A stretch of DNA of 63,063 nt from Dicyema japonicum (Eukaryota > Dicyemida > Rhombozoa > Dicyemidae): NCBI GenBank assembly GCA_011109175.1, contig RDEW01000008.1, positions 1,295,600-1,358,662 of the forward strand, in the 5' to 3' direction. Of the stretch, positions 46,081 to 57,549 are shown piece by piece (the stretch's first letter is position 1; each line of letters opens with the position of its first letter). The notes under the pieces are model-generated. The model was not told the origin of the DNA. It did no database searches and was given only the letters and a program-made list of their open reading frames with translations. Both the position numbers and the translations under genes were made by a program.

Positions 46081-46850
46081 TTATGTTTTGACCAATAAAA
46101 TTTAGTCATAAAAAAAGCTGTACGAAATAAAAGACAAGGTGAATGGAGCTACACCATAGTGGATCCAAAGTACGTCATCTGTTCAACTTTCCAGCTAGCT
46201 AGTCAGTCGATAACCAATAAAATTGGTTTTCTATTAAAAAGATAATTAGTCCAAATTAATAGCCAAAAAATTATGTTTCAGCAGCTTCTCAGTATAAATC
46301 GGGAGTGCTGGTATTATGGGAGTCTACTGATTCACTATACAACTTCCCTTCCTCGTTCTTACTAGAGTATAACCTTTCAGGAAATCGCAGCTGCTAAGGC
46401 CTAGAACTGTTGAGCTTTCAGTTGAGATGGAGTTTGATGATTGTTCTCCTAACCGATTAAAAAAACTACCATAGTAATGCTAAAAAATACCACATTAAAG
46501 GTATTATATAAAACTAACTTTTTGTTTTTATAAATTGTCACGTTTTGTAAACTTTGATGATTAATTTAAGCGAAGATCCTCGAATAGGGAAATAGTTAAT
46601 ATGCTATGTCACTAATAATAATGACACGGCCATTAGTTGATCCCCATCTCAATCAGTAGTCTCCTTACTTTGGTTCAGTTTATCTATTCATTTAATAACT
46701 CAATACCATGGTGAACCAAACTAATTATCACGTGATCCCGATGCGTTTCAACAGCGATCTCATCTCTGACCAGTGTTCCTCCCACGTGGCCGTGCATGAT
46801 CTTACATAATTGCTTTTACTGGTGCGCATTCTAGAGACTAGTTTCATAAA
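46080..46850. repeat. Unassigned; LINE 3' tail at 46705-46745
   Basis: 46705-46745 holds the shared tail in reverse: 'ccatggtgaaccaaactaat' then 'tatcacgtgatccc'. Otherwise AT-rich, no gene. Confidence 0.45.
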
Positions 46851-47420
46851 AGCGTCAGTCCGTTTCGGTGATCTCAACAAATCCAGTGCTCCGTAATTCT
46901 GAAAGCCCTCTTTTAGATTTCTTCAATCTTCCTCATATTTGTCCAAGATACAGCCATAAGGGATGCTTCGCATTAGATCCCCGACATGATGATCTCATCG
47001 AAAGAAGACTGTCTTGATAGGTTTGGCGTAGCATTGCTCTAGGAAAGAAAGCAGGGGAAGAACGTAAATATTAACAAGGGATAGTCTTCTTTTCGTTCTC
47101 CCGAGCGATTATTTCTATAGCCTCAGCATCCCCAACATGCTTCCACACCTCTGAGGAGATTTGTATGGATTTCAGGTACTTTTTGAATAGAGTGACCAGA
47201 TTCCACTTATTCTATCTTTACAGTCTATCCTGATAGCCTTGTATCCGGAAATGAAGAGTTGGGTCATTTAAAGTGAATTTGGTGTGTATAATCATAACCA
47301 TGTTGATCTTCTGACTTGTCAGGAGTTAGCCGAGGTCCCTGGTTTTTCCTTCATTTTCATTGATGTTCAACTGAAGAACAGTAAAGTGATTTTCTCTTCT
47401 GTGGACTCAGGAAATACATC
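46850..47420 (-). pseudogene. LINE endonuclease fragment
   Basis: Minus strand: EEKITLL.LNINENEGKTRD, DINMVMIIHTKF, NDPTLHF, then EVWKHVGDAEAIEI, TIPLVNIYVLP and, shifted, SNAKHPLWLYLG ('GD.NA.HPLWG'). Same endonuclease family as the fragments at 15-16 and 30-31 kb. No polymerase follows. Confidence 0.62.
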
Positions 47421-47711
47421 GTCTGGGGACGAGAATGTCAAAATATGAAAAGATCTAAAGGTCATTTTTCTGTGGAGATTATATGCTCCCTGGGCGTTTC
47501 CAGATCCCTTTGAATCGATAGACCACATAAAGCTGAGCTAATAGTTAATACAGAATTTATGTAGAAACCCTGGATCTTTGAGAAAGAATACCAATTTCCG
47601 CAATTAATCGATCTAATGTAGTGGTCTCCCATTGTTCCACTTCTCTCATCCCTTCAGAGGAATCCGATTAGAAAAAGGAACTTTGCCTTGGAAAAAACAG
47701 GCGAAATGGAT

Positions 47712-48010
47712 CTACATCCTCCTCACAGAGCCGGAGAAATCTATATTACGGTTTGTTTCTCTCGTTAGTAGGGGATTGACTTTTGATCCAATATGAGGAA
47801 CCATCATATGAATTGTTTTCCGGTACATCGAGTTGAGTCTGTGTAGCGTAGTATCCGATAACGTGAATATCCACGCAACAAAGGCGTACTCCACAGTGAT
47901 CGTTTGCCGGTAGAGTGTTGCAACAGAAGCATTCAAATTCAAAAGAGTCCATTGGACAAGCGCATGCATAACGTTCAGCTTCTGCAAGCTTTTAGTGAGA
48001 ATTTTTTACG
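47712..48010 (-). pseudogene. LINE C-terminal block
   Basis: An open minus frame of 91 codons: MQKLNVMHALVQWTL, LYRQTITVEYAFVAWIFTL, TLHRLNSMYRKTIHMM, HIGSKVNPLLTRETNR. It is the best-preserved member of the four-copy block family (also 38.6, 42.1 and 59.7 kb). Confidence 0.65.
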
Positions 48011-48179
48011 TGGGAGCTGAAATTCAACAGACGGTTAAACGTTAATCCAAGAATTGAAGCAAGATACTTTGTTACTGGTATCTAGAAAGCTCAATGAAAA
48101 TTCTTGGATCTTCATTGTATCAACGATCAGAGATGAACGCGTGCATATTGATTTTTTCGGCAGAAATCGTAAGTCAAAT

Positions 48180-48445
48180 GCCAAAGAGGGGAAACATAAG
48201 GTTAAATCGGGAGATATGATTTATCAGCGCTCCTTAATAAAATTCTTGTATGTAATTTAGGGTCATTCAGGATAATCATGTCAATAAGACTATTTGAGAT
48301 TAACTCGGCTTGACTGTCAGAAGACTGTGAAGCATGCCAGGTGGCGGGCATTTGGGTCGCCGTATATTATAAACTTATTCATTGTCGAGAGGCCTACTAG
48401 ATTGGGGGTGTAGGATGTTGGACAGTATCTTTTTGGAGGAATGAA
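48180..48445 (-). pseudogene. LINE endonuclease fragment next to assembly gap
   Basis: The minus strand near 48430-48340 reads NLVGLSTMNKFIIYGDPNAR, the 'V.GD.NARH..W' motif of APE endonucleases with a Pro. Truncated by the gap at 48451. Confidence 0.5.
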
Positions 48446-48450
48446 TTAAT

Positions 48451-48644
48451 NNNNNNNNNNNNNNNNNNNNNNNNNNNNNNNNNNNNNNNNNNNNNNNNNN
48501 NNNNNNNNNNNNNNNNNNNNNNNNNNNNNNNNNNNNNNNNNNNNNNNNNNNNNNNNNNNNNNNNNNNNNNNNNNNNNNNNNNNNNNNNNNNNNNNNNNNN
48601 NNNNNNNNNNNNNNNNNNNNNNNNNNNNNNNNNNNNNNNNNNNN
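48451..48644. other. Assembly gap (194 N)
   Basis: Run of undetermined bases. LINE sequence on both sides suggests a repeat-caused gap. Confidence 0.99.
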
Positions 48645-50360
48645 GAGTTATATATTTTCCCTCATGTCTTTAAATAAAGCCTTTGACTGCATTTTGAGTG
48701 TTGATCTACTACGAGCAATGTCAAAAGCAAATATAAGACAACCCCCTATTTTATGAGTGAAATATTTTTTGATAGAGTCGTTTATAGTTGGTTAGGTAAT
48801 CCAATCCGTGTTACCCATAAGCATATGAATAGTTAGGGTTCCGCTTTTTTCCGTGTTTTTCACTACTGTCTTAGCTGGAACATGACTTGTTATAAAATGC
48901 CTATTCTGTTTCAGATTTTTCCATTAGGATGCATTCTTTCTTCCCCTTGATTTCTTCCTAGTGCTATCTCTTCAAGGTAAGTGACCATGTTAGACTCTTC
49001 AATGTACCAAAAAATATTGTAGTACTCCCATTTGGCATCTTACTATCTACTTTTCGAGGCATAAAGCCTTGACTAGGCAAGTAAAATCGACGTCTCCATT
49101 ATTAGTGCATTCAAGACATGGATTCTCTCAACAATTCGCTTAAACAATGACCTTTAACGATTGCTTTTCGCCATAGAGACATCGAGTTTTTGTAAACTGA
49201 CCAATTCGATTGAAAAGTTTTTCGAGCGAAGAGAAAAGGAGACATTAACTTTTTTCAGAGAAAGATTCACGGCATGAGAGAAGGTGGTCATCCCAAAAGC
49301 TGTCTTTGGAGATATCAATCCGTTTGTAAAGTATCGTTAGTTAGAAAAAAATTTTCTCATTTACTTCTCTTCTCTGTGTTTTTATAGTATAGCTCAGAGG
49401 TACCTATATTGCTCAAAATGCCTTCATCTCTCCAATATGTAACTTTAATCGTCCTTCAAGTTCATAGACAGAATAACTGACCGAGAACTGATTGGATACA
49501 TGTTTAAGGATACGTCAGGTCCCATCTGGTCCATTTGAGAAACATGGACAAGTACAGTCTGTCTTGAGACAAAACATGGAATTTATTAGGTATTATCAAA
49601 AGCTATTATTTTATTTAGTTACCCCCATTCGAGTGAAGGAAATCGGTCTACAACAAGGAAAAAGTTATACAATCGGACCTCGATTCGGATTAAACCTTGG
49701 TTTTGAATAATCCCCAGATTTTTGAACACTTGGTAGGATTAGGCGTAGAAATTGAACAGACCCCTTCTGATAAAAACTTTGATGTGGAACAAAAATTAAT
49801 TAATTTATGACTTATTTAATTGTTTATTTTATTTTAATTTGAAATAAAATTTCACATTGACTTAATATCCTTATAGTGTTCTTAAATGAGTCTCAAATAA
49901 GAAGAAAAATTTGAAATTGCTCTTCTCTTATCGAAAAAATCTATTACAGTTCTTACACAAAGTTCGGAGCGAGGATTGGAACTATATTTCGAATAAAATA
50001 TATACCACTTGTGATTGGTAGGAACATTTGTTCAAAAGATGAAACTCATGAGAAGTATGAAAGTCACTTTTAATTTGTTGGATTCAAAGGTTCTTGATGT
50101 AATTTCACCACTTGAGACTGTGGTCCACTCTAAAAATTAGTAATCTCCATATTGACCCATAAAAAAGTTAATTTACGACTCTGCGACAAAATATACAGCC
50201 TGAATCTGTTGTAAAGTGTTGGAACAGTATTTACAAGAAACAATCTCAATGATCAAAGCGATGTATCAGAAATTATAGAGGAGTTATTAAGAAGAAATCT
50301 ATGATGAAATATAATGGTGGATCTAGAGAAAATAAACTCAAAACAAATTAGGACAATCTG
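48645..50360. other. Unassigned sequence with a repeat shared with 57 kb
   Basis: 48822-48880 ('catatgaatagttagggttc', then 'cgctt' and 'gttttt.cactactgt') resembles 56965-57015. 49690-49800 has an open stretch (NNPQIFEHLVGLGVEIEQTP) that looks protein-like but that I cannot assign. 49790-49870 is AT-rich. Confidence 0.4.
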
Positions 50361-50369
50361 TTGTTTCAC

Positions 50370-50710
50370 ATGAATTTGTGGAGATTAGTGTAGAGACGAT
50401 GATCAGTACGGATACGCCTGTAACCAATAACAAACCCGACATTTTCGTTTATCACGAGATTCTTCTAAGTCCACCTGGATGTCCTCAAAGCTTATATACA
50501 AAGGGAGACGATCAAAGCTTACATACAAACGCTAGTACTGCAAAAGACTTTAGAGAGTATGCAAGCTGAGGAGAGTCATGGAGTATCGATGCCTGGTGAT
50601 GAGGAAGACGGCATGTAGTGTCATCTTAAGGTATTCTTTAAAAGTGAGGTGTGCAGCGACGTGAACACACCTATACAGGAAATAGTCAAAAACAGGAAAA
50701 GTGTGAAGTT
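50370..50710 (+). pseudogene. R4/Dong-like endonuclease fragment and 3'UTR
   Basis: The frame from 50378 reads VETMISTDTPVTNNKPDIFV, the PD motif of the restriction-like endonuclease (compare HNKPDIVV at 23.35 kb). The following 3' region (50590-50690) contains 'agacggcatg' and 'cgtgaacacacctatacagg' and matches the 3'UTR at 34.03-34.13 kb. A ~30-bp direct repeat lies inside ('caaagcttatatacaaaggg' / 'caaagcttacatacaaacg', 50488 and 50513). Confidence 0.65.
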
Positions 50711-51079
50711 TTACCTTAGGATTTTTTGTTTGTTCTGCTCGTGGTTAAAACCACCCCGTACTTCTTCATGGACCCATCTTCATAATTTTAATGTATATTC
50801 ATATTTTACGATAATCACTAAATAAATAAAGCCAAAATCCACTTTTTTAAGTGCCATCTCTTCCAAACAAATGACTTGATCCTTTTAAGCTTTAGATTTT
50901 TGATCAATCGTAAAATAAAAATTTCTTAAATACGTCAAAATTAATTTCTGGTTAAAAATACAGGATTTACACTTTTTCAAAATATTGTTGAATCTAGACT
51001 TCAGATAGTTAGTTTAGTAACTTTTAGGAGACCAGCGGCTAGTAGGAAGCAGCAACTGCCGGTCACTCCATAGATAAGT

Positions 51080-51420
51080 CAGTCTTAGTATTGTAGACGA
51101 ATAGTGTAATAATTCAAGACATACAAAAAGGTATTAGGAGAGCTATTCGAATGTTCTAGACGCAAAGCACAATGGGTATGTAAACATAGGTCGTTCAAAC
51201 CAGATCCGCAAAATCGCGCAAATTTTTCAAACCGCGTTGATCAGGCATGTTCGAGGACAACCATGTGGGATGGTGGGAATTAAAATCTCCACAGAATAAC
51301 ATATTCAATAGACATAAGGAAAAGTAAATTTGCCATGTAGTTTCTAGTACAAGAAATGGGAGGAATGTACATATTGACGACAGTAAAACAAGTCTTCTTG
51401 ACATTTACCTATTTTCTTTT
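51080..51420 (-). pseudogene. LINE endonuclease fragment
   Basis: The minus frame 51404-51195 contains MLFCGDFNSHHPTWLS, a textbook 'GDFN.HH..W' APE-endonuclease catalytic motif, and RGLKNLRDFADLV. An adjacent frame before it reads TCIVNMYIPPI. Only this part of the element is visible. Confidence 0.68.
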
Positions 51421-52035
51421 TTGGTTACGTGCAAATCTGTAGATATCCCATACCATATTAGGTATTACTGATGATGGTGCCCTTCGTAAACCAGGAAGCA
51501 TAGTAGACAACCTCATGGAGTAAATCTTTATAAAGGTTTAACGTATAATCAAGAAATCATAACTCATATATGTTGATAGTCTCCATCTTCGAATGATTCA
51601 GCCAATCAAAGCTCGTTCAAAGATGGAACGAATATAAGTAAATCGTTTGCACGACTTTATAATCGTTCAGATATTATAGATGAAGGAGGCTAATGTTACG
51701 GCTACGCAGTCAATTGTGCCTATAATATTTGTCCTTTTCAAGCACACGCAAGTACACCGAACTAATTTTGTGAGAACAACCTCATAAAATTATCTTTCTT
51801 GATGCCATTCACGCATTCGCCGCCTCCTGAGACAAATGGATCATATGACTTCACTCTTTTTGAACGACAGAAAAAAGGGACAGAGCATAGGAATAGAACC
51901 TCAGACGTAATTAAAAGCACTCCGCGGTTCCGTAAGTATATGAAGGGTGTTTTACTAAATTTCCACGTGGGCAGGACACATACTTATTTTTAAGAGGGAA
52001 AGAACAGCTATTCTAATTAATCGTAAGAATGGAGT
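51420..52035. other. No gene recognised
   Basis: Mixed sequence with short frames only. Confidence 0.45.
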
Positions 52036-52039
52036 TAAG

Positions 52040-52235
52040 GCATCAAGGTTGTTCTTAACATCTCTTTTTTGTCGGAGCGAGTATCTGTAGACTAAGTGAG
52101 GTATCATTGAAATCGTCGTCACTCGTTAAGCCAGGAGGCATCGTAGATGTGCGGAACCTTCACCTGGAGTGGACAAGAGCGAGATTCGAACCAGGAAGCA
52201 AGTTAATTAACCATTAGTTAAGTAACCCTGGTCTT
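52040..52235 (-). repeat. Diverged tRNA-derived SINE (minus)
   Basis: Reverse complement shows 'ggttcgaatctcgctcttgt', 'aaggttccgcacatctacga', 'cttaacgagtgacgacgatt'. The palindrome is partly lost. Confidence 0.65.
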
Positions 52236-52239
52236 ACTA

Positions 52240-53430
52240 ATTTTTTAGAGACTAGCTGCTAAAACATTCCAGTCACTCCCATAGGTCAGTCTTCGTATTT
52301 TAGACAAACGGTGTACTAATTCAGAACATTTAAAAAGCTTAGTCCTGTCAACTCGGAGAAGTTGGAAAAGGAATGAATGACATCTTTTACCTCTTCCAGT
52401 CTACGTACGTACGTCGGTAGAGAGGGGATGGTGTCCATGTCGTAGACGAGCCGGGTTCATTCCAGAGACCACGGAAACGCCAAACTAACTACTCACGTGA
52501 TTCCAGCACCTCTCTACAGAGACCTAAACTTGACCAGATGTTCCTCTCTCGAGCCCACAAAACCAGTATCGGCAGTATAACTGGATGCTCTTATTCTCAC
52601 AAGCACGCTTCTCGGTTCTTACAGATGGGAATTCCAGAGGAGTGAACAGGGGACCTTTTTTTTCCTCAAAGATTTTTTCCTATTTTTCCTTAATAGTAGA
52701 ATCGGTAATCTTATAAATTCCACTTTTCCTATATTGCAGCACAACATCTCTATTATTCAAATTGCTGATTTGTCATCAAATCAGCGAGCGTCTTCTTTTC
52801 GAGCTTGCATATAAAATTTCGCCACTATGGACTCGAATTTGCTTTTCAGCCAATATTGGTCACTGAAGTGCACCGAATGAGTGACAGAATCCGTATTATG
52901 CAAATCTTTCAACAACTATTGTATCTCTAAAAGTTACATAACTATTATAAATATCTTTGCGCCACACTGTGTTCTGGGTACAACCTGGACTCAATGAGAT
53001 TACTGACTCACGATCAAGGCTATATATACTGAGCTTCACACGAATGTTCTTTCATCCTCCACAGTTACACGCAATCGATCTCAGCTCGTCCAGTTCGTCT
53101 CCCGTCTTTTGAACGAGTCTCCATCGCAATAGGAGTGAAATGGATTTTCCGATCTACTCTCTGATTTTCCGACCTCCACCTTGTCTTAATAGCATAAACT
53201 CTAATTCATTCATGTTATGTTAATCTATGAATTATCCGTTATTTGAATTGGTAACAAGAAAAATTTCAAGCACATTTTCATTGAAACATTTTATGTCAAA
53301 ATCAAAAATTATTATTCAATAATTCACTTTAACCGCTTTTTTAATAAAATATCACACTCTTTAGTAAAATCAAGTAAGTTTGAGAATACTAGGATTGAAA
53401 ATGAAGTTGTCGACATTTTATGCACTAAAT
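52240..53430. other. Unassigned; LINE 3' tail near 52470
   Basis: 52463-52510 contains a tail-like 'accacggaaacgccaaacta' and 'actcacgtgattcc'. 52405-52414 is a short 'tacgtacgta' repeat. 52640-53400 shows nothing I can assign. Confidence 0.4.
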
Positions 53431-53439
53431 GGTTGAAAT

Positions 53440-54115
53440 TCAGATGTTATGATAATTGACAGGAAATCTGTCTTAATGGTAAAAATTCTCAGAAACTGTC
53501 TCCCAATCCTCGGCTAAGAAAGTAAAAAATGAAGCATTCAATGATACCGTTACAAATGAAATAACTGCGGATCTCCCATGTTTAGAAAATGATCCGATTT
53601 CCAATGAATTGGATTCATCCTTCTGATTTCACGGAGAACTTGAATTCAAGTGGACTCTTGGAGGACGTCAAGATCTCACCGTTGAGCGTAATAAGACCAC
53701 AAACTTTCTAATGTGATAATTCTCTTAAATTTGAATAACCTAAGACTTCCATAAAGCGTAACAGATCTTCATTCCTACAATCCAGTGAAGAAGAAAGGCA
53801 CTTCTGCTGTGCACCAATATGGATGATCTGTTGGAATCAAATACACTCTTTCATTTCAGGACTTGTTCATTCAATTTTGCTTGCAATAGGATTATATGAT
53901 CAAGCATATTCGGACTAAACACTTGAGTGAGAAATCGACTCCATCTTCAGAGTCTGGGGTGACATTTTCATGTAGATTTTGCGATGCGACCTTTAAATAT
54001 TCGACTGTTTGTGTAAACCCGTCAAAACTAGAAAATGATCTGATTTTTATTCTGGTTTTGTCTTGTCTTTCACGTTTATTACTCATAGACCTCTCATGTT
54101 AGAAAACCTCTATGT
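53440..54115 (+). CDS. Putative C2H2 zinc-finger gene, partial
   Basis: Plus-strand pieces: SAKKVKNEAFNDTVTNEITA with an acidic, Ser-rich continuation (53490-53610), DFTENLNSSGLLEDVKISPL (53630-53690), and KHIRTKHLSEKSTPSSES followed by TFSCRFCDATFKYST (53900-54000). H-x4-H and C-x2-C fit C2H2 fingers split between neighbours. A 25-nt GT-AG stretch (54008-54032) would splice KYST to KMI. Other junctions are not solved, so exon boundaries and start are unknown. It converges with MCAT, whose stop is at 54225. Could be real or a relic. Confidence 0.4.
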
Positions 54116-54224
54116 TGGGGTGGAGAAATTAGATCATAATCAGATGAGTGCTGAGGGAGAATTAAGCAAAACCACGTAAATCTATGTGAAAAAAGCGCAT
54201 TCAGAACAAATATTTTAGTGAAAA

Positions 54225-55358
54225 TCACACTTCCACAAAGTAATAGGGGTGCTGATCACGGTACTTTGCATCAATGGAAGAGTTTATTAGAGGTTTCAGT
54301 TGCCTACCAGGACCGACTTCGTAAACATTTCGCTTGGATGGTGAATTAAACAAATATTCCATGGTTTGTTGCCATTTTACTGGCGACACAACCTGGCGGA
54401 CTAACAAATCCTTGATCTCCTCGACGTTTTTGTACGGTTTGGCTGATAGATTAGAAATTACGTTAATTTTGGGCTCATTAAATTTAACATTGCTAAATTT
54501 AGTCAAAAACAAACTTTAAGACATCTTTGAGTTCATCGCAGGCAAAATTCATCATCTGAGTATGAAAGGCCCCACTAACCTGAAGCCTCTTAACTTTCCG
54601 AATTCCAAATTTGGAACTATTCGCTTCGATAAACTCCAAAGCCTACAATTAAGGCAATAGTCACCTCGACAGAGCCACCAATTACTTGAAATGCGGAAGA
54701 AAGATAATTTGCAGGCTGGCAAACTGAATTAGCGATTCCCAAAGAATGACAGTGCTCAATAGCCGCCTTACAGCAGTCTTCGATGTTCGAGATTCCGTTG
54801 ACCATTATAGAAATCATCCCTCCATTAGTCATCTCCGAAGCCTTCTGCATGGATGTAGCACGAACCTTTACTACTTTTACTGCTGTTTGGGTTACAAATA
54901 AGACAAACCATCCTCAAAAGACAGGCACTCTGAGAAAACGAGAGAACTATATTCTCCCAAACTCAATCCTGCAGTATAATTGCAAGTTCTAAGAGCTTCT
55001 GGATCTTCATTCTCAAGTTTTCCGAGAGAGGCTAGAGATGTGACCATAATAGCTGGTTGGGAGATTTCTGTTCTCATTAATTTATCAGATGGCCCTTCCA
55101 AACATAACTAAAATGACATCTAAAATATACTTTCAGTAGATCATATCCTAAAATAACACTCGCTCTCTCAAAAAGATCAACAGATTCCGGAAAATGCTTC
55201 AACTTTGATGCCATACCGATAAATTGGGAGCCCTGTCCAGGAAAAAGAAGCACAGACGATTCCTTCGATATCTGAGTTTGCGAAAACACGGCTGCTTCAC
55301 TTGAGCAGTTCCTCAAAACAGCTCTGACAGAAGCAAAAGGGAGCTTTAACGTGAACAT
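54225..55358 (-). CDS. MCAT: Mitochondrial malonyl-CoA:ACP transacylase, five exons
   Basis: Transfers malonyl from CoA to acyl carrier protein in mitochondrial type II fatty-acid synthesis. Exons: 55358-55131, 55107-54909, 54882-54665, 54642-54515 and 54492-54225; introns 23, 26, 22 and 22 nt, all GT-AG. The splice gives 346 residues, the normal family size. The first ~45 residues (MFTLKLPFASVRAVLRN) are basic and amphipathic, fitting a mitochondrial presequence. LLFPGQGSQF is the N-terminal oxyanion loop. GLSLGEYSSLVF carries the catalytic Ser (His of 'GHS' is Leu here). QPANYLSSAFQVIGG follows. GAFHTQMM carries the catalytic His, and VYEVGPGRQLKPLI is the C-terminal motif. An upstream in-frame ATG at 55406 is an alternative start. 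No stop or shift: the only clearly intact gene in the window. Confidence 0.93.
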
Positions 55359-55359
55359 A

Positions 55360-55760
55360 AGCACCGGTAACGGAGGAAGCGTCAAAATTCTATAAATAAT
55401 CGACATGGCGTGATCACGCCACTCTATTATGGTCCGATTTTTACTTATAATAATAATTAATAGACACCTGTGAACGCTCCAAGGGCATGTCGTGAGTTTT
55501 AAAAAATTTTGATTTTTACCCACGTGAGATGTCTCCCATTGTCCCCCATCTCCAGGATCTTGTATTAGTGCCTTTAAATGATTAAAGTGGAATTTTTTAA
55601 ATTAGCATCGAGGTCACGTCACTTGATATGATGATATTGATCGATCTTTTCAGCAACTCATATTCTTCATATCTGGTTTACTCACTTTTTCTTTAATGTT
55701 TTTATTCGTTCAAAACATTTTTAATTATTATTTTTATTTTAATTTTTTTAATAAAATAAT
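55360..55760. other. Upstream region of MCAT
   Basis: 55560-55760 is AT-rich and may hold the promoter. No defined motif can be supported. The open frame extends upstream of the chosen start to 55523 on minus, but that part lacks family similarity. Confidence 0.4.
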
Positions 55761-55764
55761 TTTT

Positions 55765-56482
55765 TAACAAAAAAACAAATGTCAGTTGATGAAGCCGACT
55801 GCGTGGATTGCGAACGAGTTCCCTCAAAGTATGGCCATTCCAATCTTTTGTCTCAGCCATAATCCTTCTTGTTGATTCCTTTTCTTTCTGGCAAGCGTTC
55901 CTCCGAGTTCTCGCAAGAACTCAGCCGTTCATTGGACCAACGGCTCCCGATTATTCGGTCGCAACAGGAGTAAATCGGTAGCGGTCCCCGAGGCAAGAAT
56001 ATTTCTTGATTTTTAGGTTCTCCGCAGTCGAAGCAGCTGCTCCAGGTGTCTGAACCGATTTGAAAATATTCGTGCTTGAGAACGTGTCTACACTGCGTCC
56101 CAGACCAATGATCTTCCAGACGTGAAGGGGAAAAGCGTCATCCCGTCAGGTCTTTTTCCATCTCCTCGATCGAGACCCACTGATTCAAGCTGTGCTGGGT
56201 AGCCTGTAGCCTTCAAAACTCTGACGATCACATCGTTCAGAGCAGCATGATGTGGTCCTCTTCCGGCGCTTTTATCTGCAGGACAGCGAGTGCAATCCCT
56301 TCGCATTGACTGTTTTCCCGTATCGGCATCAATGCTCCTGGCAAACGTCTAGTCCCAGCCATTGTCCGATTCCAATCCTCAAAGAATCGTCGTCCAAAAA
56401 GGTCCCGAGGTTTGGGCAAGGTATTGCACCAAGCCATGCTCCACTCCCTCCTTTTGAAGCTGACACCAAACATGCCATACAA
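55765..56482 (-). pseudogene. LINE C-terminal domain and 3' end (minus)
   Basis: Frame one (56482-56237) reads SFKRREWSMAWCNTLPKPRD and so on; frame two (56306-56088) reads [57 protein letters not shown]. Then DTFSSTNIFKS, AAASTAENLKIKKYS and RFTPVATE follow with stops. It is the best copy of the 'GKRPDG' retroelement domain in the window; others are at 43.5 and 45.6 kb. The 3' end (55780-55870) is shared with 10.66-10.77 kb. Confidence 0.7.
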
Positions 56483-56489
56483 TGTTGAT

Positions 56490-57355
56490 TTGTTTCTTTT
56501 TTAAGGTCTTACAAAATTTTGGAGCAGACAATGTTATCTCTTCCGACAAGCTTCGTCAAATGACTCATTCCAGCGAAGTCCAATAGTGTTATGAAGGACT
56601 TGCCGTGTCAAATGGCTAATTTTTATTTAAAAAAATTATTAACGAAAGGCTAAATCACTGAAAATTAATTATATCCTTTTTTCTCAACCACACTAGGCTA
56701 AATCAGTACCCCCATTTTTAAGAAAATGAGGTCAGCACTTCAGCAAAAATCATACTATTACTATTTGAGCAAAGTCTATGGTTACTATAGTAACCCATCA
56801 AGAGACAGGGAGCATTACAGCAAACGATTGTGATCGCAAGGCGTTTACGGAACCATGAATCGTTGTTCCTTAACAACCTGTCCACATTCTTCAATTTTTA
56901 TTAGGAAAGTTGACCAAATGGGAAGCACAATGTCTCAGACTATAACTTTATATGTCGTTAAGACATGAATACTTAGGGTTCCGCTTGTGTCGTGCTCTTC
57001 ACTATCCGTTTTACCAGTTTTCTCCGTGTTACTTTCGCTCTCGCATGTCTCCGTAGTTCATTGAGAAATCCATGCATAAAGTCCCCGTTTAGTGTTCGAG
57101 GCTTGTCCTCTGATCGTACGCGTAAAAAAATTTCGAAGGGACCACATACGGCTGTCGAAAGTCAAGAAATTCAAGAAATACAGAAAAGTAAACTTTCTGA
57201 CTTTAGTTGATGAGGAATTGATTATTGGATTCTCATTAGCATTACACTCAATAGTTAAGGCCGCGAAAAATATCAGTGCAGCTATTCAAAAGACAGGCAA
57301 GATTTTTATTCCTCTCTCCATGGACAGTAGAAAAATTGTGGTGTCACGTGCTAAT
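56490..57355. other. Unassigned, partly repeat
   Basis: 56965-57015 is shared with 48822-48880. Frames at 56992-57210 and 57092-57358 overlap; the second contains SKVKKFKKYRKVNFLTLVDE and stays open, but no family is recognised. Confidence 0.35.
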
Positions 57356-57359
57356 TGAT

Positions 57360-57545
57360 TTAAGATTTCTGTTTGTTTCGATTGCTTCACCTCTCCCATT
57401 TTCTACTAGAGTGACATCATGTGATTCACCTGCCCAGTGCAAGTTGGCACAAAAAGGATCATTTTCTCTCCCTTAATTCACTGGTGGGGTTTCCACGACT
57501 GCAAGGAATGGACTTTTTTACATTTTATACTGGTTCTGGATGTTT
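57360..57545 (+). repeat. Repeat shared with 38340-38530
   Basis: See the partner block: 'tagagtgacatcatgtgatt', 'caaaaaggatcattttctct', 'ggggtttccacgactgcaag'. Confidence 0.6.
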
Positions 57546-57549
57546 GAGT

